A stretch of 62,793 nt of DNA from Paraburkholderia madseniana (GCF_009690905.1 NZ_VOSW01000061.1:1-62793); one strand, 5' to 3'; shown: positions 34,036-43,156, counted from the stretch's first letter. Program-made: numbers and translations. Notes: generated by a model from the sequence alone, not told the origin.

Positions 34036-35925
34036 ATGCCTTTGCCTACCCCCCCCAGCAAGCTCGGCAATCTCCTGCCGCCTGACGAATACAAGGCCAA
34101 AGCCGCCACGCCGGCGCGCTCCGCCGCGAAGAAACAGGCAGTCGGAGGGGAATCAGCAGAGTCGGCCGATTACGGCCGCGCGAACGTCGCCACACCGATG
34201 GCGCACGCCGCCAATGCCGCGACCACGTTGCGGCCCGTGCCGGCATCGTCGGCCTCCCCTGCTGCGTCTGCATCCGCCGAGCAAGCCGCACCGGCGCGCG
34301 ACGCAGGCGCGCGCGGTCGCAAATCGAAGCAGACCGCCGCCTTGCTGCAACCGGTTCCCGCTACCCGTCCGCAAGCCGAACCAGCGGTCGTTCCTACGCC
34401 TGCGGCCAAATCGCAACCGGTCGTCGCGCGCGCGCCAAGCGCGAAAGACCCGGCCGCCAGCACGCCCGCAGCCGTAGCACCCAGCACGCGCGGCACCAGC
34501 AAGAAGCGCGGCGCAGCCGCAGACCCGCTCGAAATGCAGAAGCTTTTCGTGCTCGACACGAACGTGCTGATGCACGATCCAAGCTGCCTGTTCCGTTTCG
34601 AGGAACACGACGTCTATCTGCCGATGATGACGTTGGAAGAACTCGACAACCACAAGAAGGGCATGTCGGAAGTCGCGCGCAACGCGCGGCAGGTGAGCCG
34701 CACGCTGGACGCGCTGGTGGCGAACGCCGGCAACATCTCGGACGGCATTTCACTTGCGCGTCTCGGCAGCCGTGAGGCGTCCGGGCGCCTGTACTTCCAG
34801 ACCAAGCTCAACGCCATCGAGCCGGTCGAAGGTCTGCCGGAAGGCAAGGCCGACAACCAGATTCTCGGCGTGGTGCGGGCGTTGCAGCGCGACCGGATGG
34901 ATCGCCAGGTCGTGCTGGTGTCGAAAGACATCAACATGCGCATCAAGGCGCATGCACTCGGCCTGCCCGCGGAAGACTACTTCAACGACCAGGTACTCGA
35001 AGACAGCGATCTGCTGTACTCGGGCATCCGCGCGCTGCCCCAGGATTTCTGGACCAAGCACGCGAAGGGCATGGAAAGCTGGCAGGACACCAAAACCGGC
35101 ACCACGTATTACCGCGTGACGGGTCCGCTCTGCGCTTCGATGCTGGTCAACGAATTCGTCTATCTGGAACCGCAGAACGGCGAGCCGACGTTTCATGCGC
35201 TGGTGCGCGAGCTGAACGGCAAGACGGCGCTGCTGCAAACCTTGCGCGACTACGGCCACCACAAGAACAACGTGTGGGGCATCACGGCGCGCAATCGCGA
35301 GCAGAACTTCGCGCTGAACCTGCTGATGAATCCGGAGATCGACTTCGTCACGCTGCTGGGTCAGGCTGGCACCGGCAAAACGCTGGTCGCGCTCGCGGCC
35401 GGTCTTGCCCAGGTGCTCGACGACAAGCGCTACAACGAGATCATCGTGACGCGCGCCACGGTGCCGGTCGGTGAAGACATCGGCTTTCTGCCGGGTACGG
35501 AAGAGGAAAAAATGCAGCCGTGGATGGGTGCATTCGACGACAACCTCGAAGTCCTGCAGAAAACCGACGACGCCGCCGGCGAATGGGGCCGCGCCGCGAC
35601 TCAGGAACTGATCCGCTCGCGCCTGAAGGTCAAGAGCATGAACTTCATGCGCGGCCGTACGTTCGTGGACAAGTATCTGATCATCGACGAGGCGCAAAAC
35701 CTGACGCCGAAGCAGATGAAGACGCTGGTCACGCGCGCGGGTCCAGGCACGAAGATCATCTGTCTCGGCAATATCGCGCAGATCGATACGCCTTACCTGA
35801 CGGAAGGCAGTTCGGGCCTGACGTACGTGGTCGACCGCTTCAAAGGCTGGGCGCACAGCGGGCACGTGACGCTGGCGCGTGGCGAGCGCTCGCGCCTGGC
35901 GGATTACGCGTCGGAGATTCTTTAA
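34036..35925 (+). CDS. PIN domain-PhoH ATPase fusion (PhoH2/YlaK-like)
   Basis: A 629-residue protein starting MPLPTPPSKLGN, with GAGGG eight bases upstream. The first roughly 165 residues are Ala/Pro/Lys-rich and probably disordered. A PIN RNase domain (about 168-310) starts FVLDTNVLMHDPSC and keeps acidic residues (DTNV, EELD). The PhoH domain has Walker A GQAGTGKT near 441 and DEAQNLTPKQMK as Walker B. Relatives act as RNA helicase-RNase pairs. The substrate here is unknown. It is followed by a very strong terminator. Confidence 0.93.
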   Translation: MPLPTPPSKLGNLLPPDEYKAKAATPARSAAKKQAVGGESAESADYGRANVATPMAHAANAATTLRPVPASSASPAASASAEQAAPARDAGARGRKSKQTAALLQPVPATRPQAEPAVVPTPAAKSQPVVARAPSAKDPAASTPAAVAPSTRGTSKKRGAAADPLEMQKLFVLDTNVLMHDPSCLFRFEEHDVYLPMMTLEELDNHKKGMSEVARNARQVSRTLDALVANAGNISDGISLARLGSREASGRLYFQTKLNAIEPVEGLPEGKADNQILGVVRALQRDRMDRQVVLVSKDINMRIKAHALGLPAEDYFNDQVLEDSDLLYSGIRALPQDFWTKHAKGMESWQDTKTGTTYYRVTGPLCASMLVNEFVYLEPQNGEPTFHALVRELNGKTALLQTLRDYGHHKNNVWGITARNREQNFALNLLMNPEIDFVTLLGQAGTGKTLVALAAGLAQVLDDKRYNEIIVTRATVPVGEDIGFLPGTEEEKMQPWMGAFDDNLEVLQKTDDAAGEWGRAATQELIRSRLKVKSMNFMRGRTFVDKYLIIDEAQNLTPKQMKTLVTRAGPGTKIICLGNIAQIDTPYLTEGSSGLTYVVDRFKGWAHSGHVTLARGERSRLADYASEIL

Positions 35926-35950
35926 GTTTCAATGCTTTAGCTTCGGCTAG

Positions 35951-35986
35951 AAGCCGCGTCCGGGTCAGCCCGGACGCGGCTTTTTT
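35951..35986 (+). terminator. Rho-independent terminator after the PhoH gene
   Basis: A perfect 14-bp stem (35951-35964 with 35969-35982, TCAG loop) runs into six T. It lies about 25 bases after the stop. Confidence 0.93.
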
Positions 35987-36130
35987 ATTGGGCACACGTT
36001 CCCGCTGGGCAACACTTAGCGCACAAACTTCAAGTAAGTTATCAAGAATTCTTGCCTGAGCCAGGTTCGACGGGCTACCATCCCGAAATCGTCCGCCATT
36101 AAACGAGCGTTTACCGCTCCCTTCGTCTTC

Positions 36131-37303
36131 ATGCGCCGACTCGCCTTTTCGCTGCTGACCGTTTTGCTGCTCGCCGCTTGCGCCGGCGCGCCGCAAAACA
36201 CGTCGCGCGGGCCGGGTTCATCGGTCGTGGTCACGAACGGCGCCTATCATGCGCCGCCGCCGGGCTTCCCGAATTTCGTCGACCACAGCATCGGTCGCGA
36301 GGAAATCTCAATCCAGGCGATGAGTCTGGTCGGCATTCCATACCGCTGGGGTGGGAATACGCCCGATAGTGGCTTCGATTGCAGCGGATTGGTTCGCTAT
36401 GTGGTGTCACGCGCTGCATCCGTGAATCTGCCGCGGACTACCGCGGATATGAGCGGCCGCGGCGAATCGATCGAACCGGATGAAATTGCGCCGGGCGATC
36501 TGATTTTCTTCAACACCACCGGACGCGCGCATTCGCATGTCGGCATTTATGTGGGCAAGCTGCGCTTTGTTAACGCGCCGTCGACGGGCGGCACCGTGCG
36601 GCTCGACTACCTGACCAATCCGTATTGGGCCAAGCGCTTCGACGGTATTCGTCGGGTGGCGGCTCCGGCTGCGACACCGGCGCCGTTCGATACGCCGAGC
36701 TATCAGGCGGCGGCGCCTCAACCCGAGCGTGTTGCGCCGGTGGGTCAGGCTCAGTCGGCACCGGCTTATGCGGATGCCGCGGTGACAGCGCAAGCTTCGG
36801 GCTATGCCGCGAACCCTGTGACGCCACAGCAAACGGCGCGTGTCGCGGCGACCACTCGTCCGCCGTTGACCGCAACCGGCCAACCTACGGTAGCCGCGAC
36901 TGCGGCACCGCAAGCTGATCCGTTCGAGCCCCCACCGCCTGGTATGAGCGCCGCGCAGATGCAAGCGCGCGCGACAGGTGCGGTGTCTCCGGGGTCCGTG
37001 CCGACCGCTCAGGCGAGTACGTATGACGCTGTTGCCGGCTCGGCGAATCAGCAGACAGCGGCTGCGCGTGCTGAACCGCCAACGGTTACGGCTCGCGCGC
37101 CTGATCCGATCGACGCGGCTGCCGATGCGTTCGAGCCGCCGCCACCCGCTTCCGTCGCCGTGCGCCAGGCCCAACAAGCTCGTCAAGCCGAGGGGAACGC
37201 GGGCGTGCAGATCATGCGCGCCTCGACCGCATCGCGTGGCACCCCTGCCCCCACGCAAACCACCGACGACCCAATCGCGCGCTTTGCCAACGGCAGTTTC
37301 TAA
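36131..37303 (+). CDS. NlpC/P60 (C40) cell-wall peptidase, lipoprotein with long low-complexity tail
   Basis: A 390-residue lipoprotein. The signal peptide ends in the lipobox LAAC (lipidated C17). The NlpC/P60 domain (about 55-165) has the catalytic C84 in GFDCSGLVRY and H136 in SHVGIYVG. The third catalytic position, often His, is N148. Such enzymes cut peptidoglycan stem peptides in the periplasm. The last 200 residues are Ala/Gln/Pro-rich and contain two copies of a FEPPPP motif, unlike the short tails of most family members. Confidence 0.9.
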   Translation: MRRLAFSLLTVLLLAACAGAPQNTSRGPGSSVVVTNGAYHAPPPGFPNFVDHSIGREEISIQAMSLVGIPYRWGGNTPDSGFDCSGLVRYVVSRAASVNLPRTTADMSGRGESIEPDEIAPGDLIFFNTTGRAHSHVGIYVGKLRFVNAPSTGGTVRLDYLTNPYWAKRFDGIRRVAAPAATPAPFDTPSYQAAAPQPERVAPVGQAQSAPAYADAAVTAQASGYAANPVTPQQTARVAATTRPPLTATGQPTVAATAAPQADPFEPPPPGMSAAQMQARATGAVSPGSVPTAQASTYDAVAGSANQQTAAARAEPPTVTARAPDPIDAAADAFEPPPPASVAVRQAQQARQAEGNAGVQIMRASTASRGTPAPTQTTDDPIARFANGSF

Positions 37304-37459
37304 CGGCTCAGGCCGTGGCTCATTGCTCGTAGCGACGGCCGTGCCGCTCGAATTCAGTCTCCCGGTAGCGCCCACACTCCGCACCTGGAACCTGCCCATC
37401 CCCGCTGCGCTGCCGATCTGCTATCGTCATCGATATTCTTCCGACAGCGGGTGATAACG

Positions 37460-38266
37460 ATGGATCTCGGGCTGAATGACAAGGTGGTATTAATCACGGG
37501 CGGCAGCAAAGGGATCGGGTTCGCCTGCGCCCGGGCGTTCGCCCTCGAGGGCGCAAAGGTCGCGATCGTTTCGCGCGACCCCGCCAATCTCGCACGCGCT
37601 TACGAACAGTTGAAGCAGGAGGGTCTGCACGTGCATCGCACTCGCGCCGACCTGCACGAACCGCACAGTGCTGCGGACATCGTCGAGGAAGTCAGCACCG
37701 CCGTCGGCCCCATCGACGTGTTGATCAACAGCGCCGGCGCAGCCCGCCGCTATGACCCGGAAACGCTGGACGCCGACGCGTTCCGCGCCACCATGGAAGC
37801 CAAATATTTCCCTTACATCTACCCGCAGCAGGAAGTGCTGCGGCGCATGGCCGAGCGCGTCAAGGCCGGCGACGGCGCCGCACCCGGCACGATCGTCAAC
37901 ATCATCGGCATGGGCGGCAAAATCGCTAGCGACATCCATATCGCCGGTGGTGCCGCCAATGCCGCGCTGATGCTCGCCACCGTCGGCCTCGCCCACTACT
38001 ACGCGCGCTACGGCATCCGCATCAACGCAATCAATCCGGGGGCGACGCTGACCGAGCGCGTCGAGGAAGCAGTCAAGCTGGAAGCGTCGCGGCAAGGCAT
38101 CGAAAACGCGGACGCGCTGGCGCGCGGGCAGGCCAAGGTGCCGCTCGGACGCTATGCAAAACCGGAGGAAATCGCTGACGTCGCGCTGTTTCTGGCGAGC
38201 CGCCGCGCGAGCTATGTGACGGGCGCAATCGTCCCGATGGATGGAGGCAGCACGCCGCTGATTTGA
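37460..38266 (+). CDS. SDR family protein with degenerate active site
   Basis: A 268-residue short-chain dehydrogenase/reductase fold protein. The nucleotide-binding motif TGGSKGIG (about 13-20) and the NSAGA segment are intact. The C-terminal VTGAIVPMDGG is typical. The region that normally reads YxxxK is AGGAANAAL, so the catalytic Tyr and Lys seem to be Gly and Asn. The usual Ser is also missing. The start is ATG 37460. A GTG nine bases earlier is possible. It stands alone. I would not name a substrate. Confidence 0.85.
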   Translation: MDLGLNDKVVLITGGSKGIGFACARAFALEGAKVAIVSRDPANLARAYEQLKQEGLHVHRTRADLHEPHSAADIVEEVSTAVGPIDVLINSAGAARRYDPETLDADAFRATMEAKYFPYIYPQQEVLRRMAERVKAGDGAAPGTIVNIIGMGGKIASDIHIAGGAANAALMLATVGLAHYYARYGIRINAINPGATLTERVEEAVKLEASRQGIENADALARGQAKVPLGRYAKPEEIADVALFLASRRASYVTGAIVPMDGGSTPLI

Positions 38267-38341
38267 GTGGCGCGCTTTATTTGCAGCTTTTAGGGGTGTG
38301 CGGCCCGGTGCTTTTGGCTCCGGGCTCCATGGCAGAGCATT

Positions 38342-38367
38342 GTGCGGACTGCCTTCGCCGTCCGCAC
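38342..38367. terminator. Hairpin between convergent SDR and pit genes
   Basis: GTGCGGAC (38342-38349) pairs with GTCCGCAC (38360-38367). It lies between two converging genes. There is no T-run, so termination is only suggested. Confidence 0.45.
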
Positions 38368-38374
38368 TTGCCGT

Positions 38375-39385
38375 TTACAGGAAGCGGTGGCCGAGCCACC
38401 AGGCAGCCGCGGAGAGCGCTGCGGAGGCCGGAATCGTCAGAATCCACGCCCAGACGATGTTGCCCGCTACCCCCCAACGCACCGCACTCAACTTCTGCGT
38501 CGCGCCGACACCGACGATCGCGCCGGTAATCGTATGCGTGGTGGACACTGGAATGCCGAGCCACGACGCGGTGAACAGCGTGATCGCCCCGCCCGTCTCG
38601 GCGCAAAAACCCCCTACCGGCTTCAGCTTGGTGATCTTCTGGCCCATCGTGCGGACAATCCGCCAACCGCCGAACAACGTGCCGATACCCATCGACAGAT
38701 AGCAGCCACCGATCACCCACAGCGGCGGTGCGTCCGCGATCGACGAGGCATAGCCGGTCGCGATCAGCAGCATCCAGATGATGCCGATGGTCTTCTGCGC
38801 ATCGTTACCGCCGTGGCCGAGGCTATACAAACCTGCGGAGACAAGTTGCAGACGCCGGAAACGCCGGTCGACCTTACTCGGTGGCGTGCGGAAATAGATC
38901 CACGAGACCGCCAGCATGAAGAACGAGCCGAGTACGAAACCGAGCAGCGGCGAGATGAAAATGAAGGTAACCGTCTTCATCAACCCGTCGAAATTGAGCG
39001 AACCCCAGCCCGACTTGGCAAGCGCCGCGCCCACCAGCCCACCGATCAGCGCATGCGACGAGCTGGACGGAATACCGTAATGCCACGTGATGATGTTCCA
39101 GCCGATCGCGCCGACCAGCGCGCCAAAAATGACGTAGTGGTCAACGATATTCGGATCGATCGTGCCTTTGCCGACCGTTTGCGCCACTTTCAGGTGGAAC
39201 ACAAAATACGCGATAACGTTGAATGCCGCCGCAAAGGCCACGGCCTGCTGTGGTTTCAGCACGCCGGTCGACACGACCGTGGCGATCGAATTCGCCGCGT
39301 CGTGGAAACCGTTCATGAAGTCGAAAATCAGCGCGACGGCAACCAGGCCGGCGACGACCCAGATAGCGAGTTGTATCGATTGCAT
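38375..39385 (-). CDS. pit: PiT family inorganic phosphate transporter
   Basis: A 336-residue membrane protein with about 10 hydrophobic segments. It has the PiT signatures FDFMNGFHDAANSIATVVST near the N-terminus and GVSTTHT-type PVSTTHTITGAIVG near the C-terminus. These transport phosphate (often as metal-phosphate) with protons. It is shorter than E. coli PitA (499) because the central cytoplasmic loop is small. It overlaps the upstream DUF47 gene by one base (TAATG), so the two are translated together. Confidence 0.94.
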   Translation of the reverse strand: MQSIQLAIWVVAGLVAVALIFDFMNGFHDAANSIATVVSTGVLKPQQAVAFAAAFNVIAYFVFHLKVAQTVGKGTIDPNIVDHYVIFGALVGAIGWNIITWHYGIPSSSSHALIGGLVGAALAKSGWGSLNFDGLMKTVTFIFISPLLGFVLGSFFMLAVSWIYFRTPPSKVDRRFRRLQLVSAGLYSLGHGGNDAQKTIGIIWMLLIATGYASSIADAPPLWVIGGCYLSMGIGTLFGGWRIVRTMGQKITKLKPVGGFCAETGGAITLFTASWLGIPVSTTHTITGAIVGVGATQKLSAVRWGVAGNIVWAWILTIPASAALSAAAWWLGHRFL

Positions 39386-40011
39386 TATGCGTTTTCCAGC
39401 ACGATGCCTTCGATGATGTTCGCCACGTCCTCACACTTGTCGGTGATCGTTTCGAGCAGTTCGTAAATGGCCTTCAGCTTGATCAGCGTCTTGACGTTGT
39501 CTTCTTCGCGGAAAAGCTTCGACATCGCCGAGCGCAGCACGCGGTCGGCTTCCGATTCCAGACGGTCGATGTCCTCGCACGCCTTCAGGATCTGGCTCGC
39601 CTGCTTCATGTCCGACAGCAGGCTGACGGCGAACTGCACACGCTCGGAGGTGGCCGTGCAGATATGCGCCAACTGGCTCGCTTCGGAGGTCACCGCCTGC
39701 ACGTCGTACAGCGAGATAGCGGTAGCGACGTCCTCCATCAGATCGAGGATGTCGTCCATCGTGGTGATCAGCTTGTGGATCTCGTCGCGGTCGAGCGGCG
39801 TGATGAAGGTCTTGTGCAGCAGGTCGATGGCTTCGTGGGTGAGCTTGTCAGCGGCCTTTTCGGCCTTCTGCACGTTTTGCTTGTGGGTCTCGGCGTCCTG
39901 CAGGTTGTCGATCAGCAGCTCGAGTTCGCGGCTTGCAGAGACGATGCACGTTGCGTGCGCATTGAAAATTTCAAAGAACTTGCCCTCGGTGGGCATGAAA
40001 CGACCGAACAT
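39385..40011 (-). CDS. DUF47 (PhoU-like) family protein
   Basis: A 208-residue helical protein of the DUF47 family, starting MFGRFMPTEGKFFEIFN. It contains the PhoU-like segments KAADKLTHEAIDLLHKTFITP (given in part) and TLIKLKAIYELLETITDKCED. DUF47 genes are very often paired with pit genes and are thought to control phosphate uptake through PiT. The 1-base overlap with pit supports this pairing. Confidence 0.92.
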   Translation of the reverse strand: MFGRFMPTEGKFFEIFNAHATCIVSASRELELLIDNLQDAETHKQNVQKAEKAADKLTHEAIDLLHKTFITPLDRDEIHKLITTMDDILDLMEDVATAISLYDVQAVTSEASQLAHICTATSERVQFAVSLLSDMKQASQILKACEDIDRLESEADRVLRSAMSKLFREEDNVKTLIKLKAIYELLETITDKCEDVANIIEGIVLENA

Positions 40012-40114
40012 TGGGATCCCGAAAATTGGTCACATTATGGCTGACATAAAACCGCCACATTGTACCGTTCCGGGATCGACGCCGCACTTTTGAAAGCACC
40101 GTTACAACAGGCGC

Positions 40115-40144
40115 TTCACTTATCTCTTCACTTATCTCTTCACT
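40115..40144 (-). repeat. 12-bp tandem repeat starting at the dnaB stop codon
   Basis: On the minus strand the dnaB stop begins the unit TGAAGAGATAAG, which is repeated directly and then begins again (about 2.5 units). Each unit repeats the TGA stop in the dnaB frame. Confidence 0.7.
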
Positions 40145-41525
40145 CGCTGTAGAAATTCTGCGCACCGGCAAAATTGTCGAACTTCGTGAATTGGCCGTGG
40201 AACGTAAGGCGAACAGGGCCGATCGGACCATTCCGCTGTTTACCGATGATAATCTCCGCCGTGCCCTTGTCCGGGCTGTCCGGGTTGTACACCTCATCGC
40301 GGTAAATGAACAGAATGACGTCCGCATCCTGCTCGATAGCGCCGGATTCGCGCAAGTCGGACATGATCGGCCGCTTGTTCGGGCGCTGCTCAAGACCCCG
40401 GTTGAGCTGCGACAACGCGATCACGGGTACGTCGAGTTCTTTGGCGAGACTCTTCAGCGAACGCGAGATTTCCGAGATTTCGGTCGCACGGTTTTCACCC
40501 GACGACGAACCGCTCATCAGTTGCAAATAGTCGATGATGATCAGGCCGAGCTTGCCGCACTGGCGCGACAGCCGACGCGCGCGGGAGCGCAGTTCCATCG
40601 GGTTCAGGCCGCCGGTTTCGTCGATGAAAATCTGCGCCTCGCTCATTTTCTGCACCGCGTGCGTGAGCTTCGGCCAATCCTCGTCAGTCAGACGCCCGGT
40701 CCGCATGCGGTGCTGGTCGAGCCGGCCGACCGAGCCCAGCATACGCATGGTGAGCTGCGAACCCGGCATTTCCATGGAGAACACGGCGACCGGCAGGCCA
40801 TACTCGACCGCCACATACTCGCCGACGTTCATCGAAAACGCCGTCTTACCCATCGACGGGCGCCCTGCCACGATGATCAACTCACCGCCGTGCATGCCCG
40901 AAGTCATGCGATCCAGATCGACGAAGCCAGTCGGCGTGCCGGTCACATCGCTCGGATTGGCGGTGTGATACAGCGTGTCGATCCGCTCGACCACCTCGGT
41001 CAGGAGCGGCCCGATCTCCAGGAAGCCCTGCGTGCCACGCGCGCCGTCTTCAGCGATCGAAAACACCTTCGATTCGGCCTCGTCCAGCAACTGGCGGACT
41101 TCCTTGCCCTGCGGATTGAAAGCGTCGGCGGAAATTTCGTCGGCCACGGATACGAGGCGGCGCAGCACCGCACGATCGCGCACGATTTCCGCGTAGCGGC
41201 GGATATTGGCCGCGCTTGGCGTGTTCTGCGCCAGCGCGTTCAGGTACGCCAGACCGCCGACCTCTTCCGCCTTGCCCGAGGTGCCGAGCGCCTCATACAC
41301 GGTAATCACGTCGGCCGGACGCGTCGCCGCGATCAGCTTGCCGATGTGCTCGAAAATGATGCGGTGGTCGTATCGGTAAAAATCGCTCTGTGACAGGAAG
41401 TCGGCGATGCGGTCCCATGCCGCGTTGTCGAGCAGCAGGCCGCCCAGCACCGACTGCTCGGCTTCGATCGAATGCGGCGGGACTTTCAGCGACTCGATTT
41501 GGGGATCTTTGGACGGTGCGTTCAT
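40140..41525 (-). CDS. dnaB: Replicative DNA helicase DnaB
   Basis: A 461-residue hexameric helicase. It has the N-terminal DnaB domain (about 15-120, with PPHSIEAEQSVLGGLLLDN), the linker helix, and a RecA-like domain. Walker A is in GRPSMGKTAF, with IDYLQLMSG and AIEQDADVILFIYR following. Length agrees with other DnaB proteins. It lies downstream of the rpsF operon and is separated from it by a strong terminator, the usual order in this group. No intein is present. Confidence 0.98.
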   Translation of the reverse strand: MNAPSKDPQIESLKVPPHSIEAEQSVLGGLLLDNAAWDRIADFLSQSDFYRYDHRIIFEHIGKLIAATRPADVITVYEALGTSGKAEEVGGLAYLNALAQNTPSAANIRRYAEIVRDRAVLRRLVSVADEISADAFNPQGKEVRQLLDEAESKVFSIAEDGARGTQGFLEIGPLLTEVVERIDTLYHTANPSDVTGTPTGFVDLDRMTSGMHGGELIIVAGRPSMGKTAFSMNVGEYVAVEYGLPVAVFSMEMPGSQLTMRMLGSVGRLDQHRMRTGRLTDEDWPKLTHAVQKMSEAQIFIDETGGLNPMELRSRARRLSRQCGKLGLIIIDYLQLMSGSSSGENRATEISEISRSLKSLAKELDVPVIALSQLNRGLEQRPNKRPIMSDLRESGAIEQDADVILFIYRDEVYNPDSPDKGTAEIIIGKQRNGPIGPVRLTFHGQFTKFDNFAGAQNFYSE

Positions 41526-41601
41526 GGAGAGGAATTATCGGGGTAAATGCGCGCGGAGGGAAATCAAAAACCGATACTTCGGTGCATCGAAAACGGGCAA
41601 T

Positions 41602-41640
41602 AAAAAAGGCAGGGGCCGGTCACCCGGCCCCTGCCTTTTG
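41602..41640. terminator. Terminator between rplI and dnaB
   Basis: GGCAGGGGCCGG (41608-41619) pairs with CCGGCCCCTGCC (41624-41635) around TCAC. On the minus strand (rplI direction) it is followed by six T. It is about 30 bases after the rplI stop. Confidence 0.93.
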
Positions 41641-41672
41641 CCAGCAACAACCTGGCAGATGCTACTACATGC

Positions 41673-42125
41673 TTAGACGTGTTCGCCGATCACAGCCACG
41701 TTGACATCGACGAGAACGTCGGTGTGCAGCGAGATCTGAACAGCGTGGTCGCCAACCAGCTTCAGCGGGCCTTCCGGCAGACGCACTTGCGCCTTTTCCA
41801 CTGCGAAGCCTTGCTTAACCAGTGCGTCAGCGATGTCCGCGTTCGTCACCGAACCGAACAGACGGCCGTCGACGCCAGCCTTCTGATTGATCTGAACCGT
41901 CGAGCCTGCCAGCTTTTCGCCTTGAGCTTGAGCGGCAGCCAGCTTTTCAGCGGCGATCTTTTCGAGTTCTGCGCGGCGAACTTCGAATTCAGCCAGGGCT
42001 TCCTTCGTTGCACGGCGAGCTTGCTTGTTCGGGATCAGGAAGTTACGTGCGTAACCGTCCTTGACCTTCACGATATCGCCCAGGTTGCCCAGATTGACGA
42101 CTTTTTCCAGAAGAATAATTTGCAT
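41673..42125 (-). CDS. rplI: 50S ribosomal protein L9
   Basis: A 150-residue ribosomal protein with the L9 N-domain (MQIILLEKVVNLGNLGDIV), the segment YARNFLIPNKQA, and a connecting helix. It binds 23S rRNA near the L1 stalk. It is the last gene of the rpsF-priB-rpsR-rplI operon, 27 bases after rpsR. Confidence 0.98.
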   Translation of the reverse strand: MQIILLEKVVNLGNLGDIVKVKDGYARNFLIPNKQARRATKEALAEFEVRRAELEKIAAEKLAAAQAQGEKLAGSTVQINQKAGVDGRLFGSVTNADIADALVKQGFAVEKAQVRLPEGPLKLVGDHAVQISLHTDVLVDVNVAVIGEHV

Positions 42126-42152
42126 TCGGATACTCCTTATCGCGTCGTCGGG

Positions 42153-42428
42153 TTAGGCCTTGTGCTGGTCGGTGTACGGCACCAGCGCGAGGAAACGTGC
42201 GCGCTTGATTGCCGTATCCAGCTGGCGTTGATAGTGCGACTTCGTACCCGTGAGACGCGCCGGCGTGATCTTGCCGTTTTCGCCGATGAAGTCCTTCAGC
42301 GTTTCGAGGTCCTTGTAGTCGATGTGATCGACGTTAGCGGCCGTGAAACGGCAGAACTTCTTGCGCTTGAAGAGCGGATTTTGTTGCTGACGACGCTTGT
42401 CGAATTTCTTACCAGTCGGGCGGGGCAT
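42153..42428 (-). CDS. rpsR: 30S ribosomal protein S18
   Basis: A 91-residue S18 with the conserved LKDFIGENGKITPARLTGT and the YQRQLDTAIKRARFLALVPY segments. It binds S6 on the small-subunit platform. The stop of priB and this start are 2 bases apart, so translation is coupled. Confidence 0.98.
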   Translation of the reverse strand: MPRPTGKKFDKRRQQQNPLFKRKKFCRFTAANVDHIDYKDLETLKDFIGENGKITPARLTGTKSHYQRQLDTAIKRARFLALVPYTDQHKA

Positions 42429-42430
42429 GT

Positions 42431-42730
42431 TCAGTCCTTTCCAATGTCCTGCAATTCTGTGATGTGAAATACCAGAGTTCTTGCGTTGCGGTGCTTTTTC
42501 GCCAGAAAGCCTGTGAAGAGCGTTTCTACGCCCATCTGACAGCCTTCCAGCTTACCGCTCGCCTCACCTGCGGCTACCGCCTGCATGGTCAGTTCGACTT
42601 GCCGGGCAATGCCGGCTTCGACGACTTCCGTGCGGTGGTGCAACGTGCAGCCTGCAATCGGAACGCCGGCGGGGGTATACCGCACCGGTTCGCGTTCGAC
42701 GACGCTGGCCGTAAGTTGCAGCCGATTCAT
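42431..42730 (-). CDS. priB: Primosomal replication protein N
   Basis: A 99-residue OB-fold ssDNA-binding protein (MNRLQLTASVVEREPVRYTP, then ILEH-like LHHRTEVVEAG, and LVFHITELQDI at the end). It helps PriA reload DnaB at stalled forks. Its place between rpsF and rpsR is conserved in beta- and gammaproteobacteria and puts it next to dnaB. Confidence 0.95.
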   Translation of the reverse strand: MNRLQLTASVVEREPVRYTPAGVPIAGCTLHHRTEVVEAGIARQVELTMQAVAAGEASGKLEGCQMGVETLFTGFLAKKHRNARTLVFHITELQDIGKD

Positions 42731-42781
42731 GTAGCCTTTGGCGAGAGCGACGCTTTCGTCTGGTAGCTTAAATAGTGTGTC

Positions 42782-43156
42782 TTAAGCCTGCGCTTCGGAC
42801 GGTTGCGTAGCAGCCGACTTCTTGGCTTCTTCGCGCTGCACTTCCTTCATCATCGGCGACGGGCCGGTTTCGGCCTTCTTCATCTTGACGATCAGGTGAC
42901 GCAGAACCGCGTCATTGAACTTGAATGCGTGTTCCAGCTCGTCGAGCGTGGTTTGGTCGCATTCGATGTTCATGCAGACGTAGTGAGCCTTCGCGAGTTT
43001 CTCGATCATGTAGGCCAGTTGGCGACGGCCCCAGTCTTCGATACGGTGGATCTGGCCACCGTGCGAGGTGATCGCGCTCTTGTAACGCTCGATCATGGCG
43101 GGCACTTGCTCGCTCTGATCGGGGTGCACAATAAAGACGATTTCATAATGACGCAT
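42782..43156 (-). CDS. rpsF: 30S ribosomal protein S6
   Basis: A 124-residue S6 that starts MRHYEIVFIVHPDQSEQVPA, with RRQLAYMIEKLAKAHYV in the centre. The tail is Lys/Glu/Ala-rich, as in E. coli where it is glutamylated. The ATG at 43156 is preferred over a GTG two codons upstream, because family members start MRHYE. It is the first gene of the operon and follows a good sigma70 promoter. Confidence 0.98.
   Translation of the reverse strand: MRHYEIVFIVHPDQSEQVPAMIERYKSAITSHGGQIHRIEDWGRRQLAYMIEKLAKAHYVCMNIECDQTTLDELEHAFKFNDAVLRHLIVKMKKAETGPSPMMKEVQREEAKKSAATQPSEAQA

Noticed and set aside
36016..36234. Possible minus-strand gene between the PhoH gene and the NlpC/P60 gene
   Set aside because: It overlaps the start of the lipoprotein gene, and no family features are visible.
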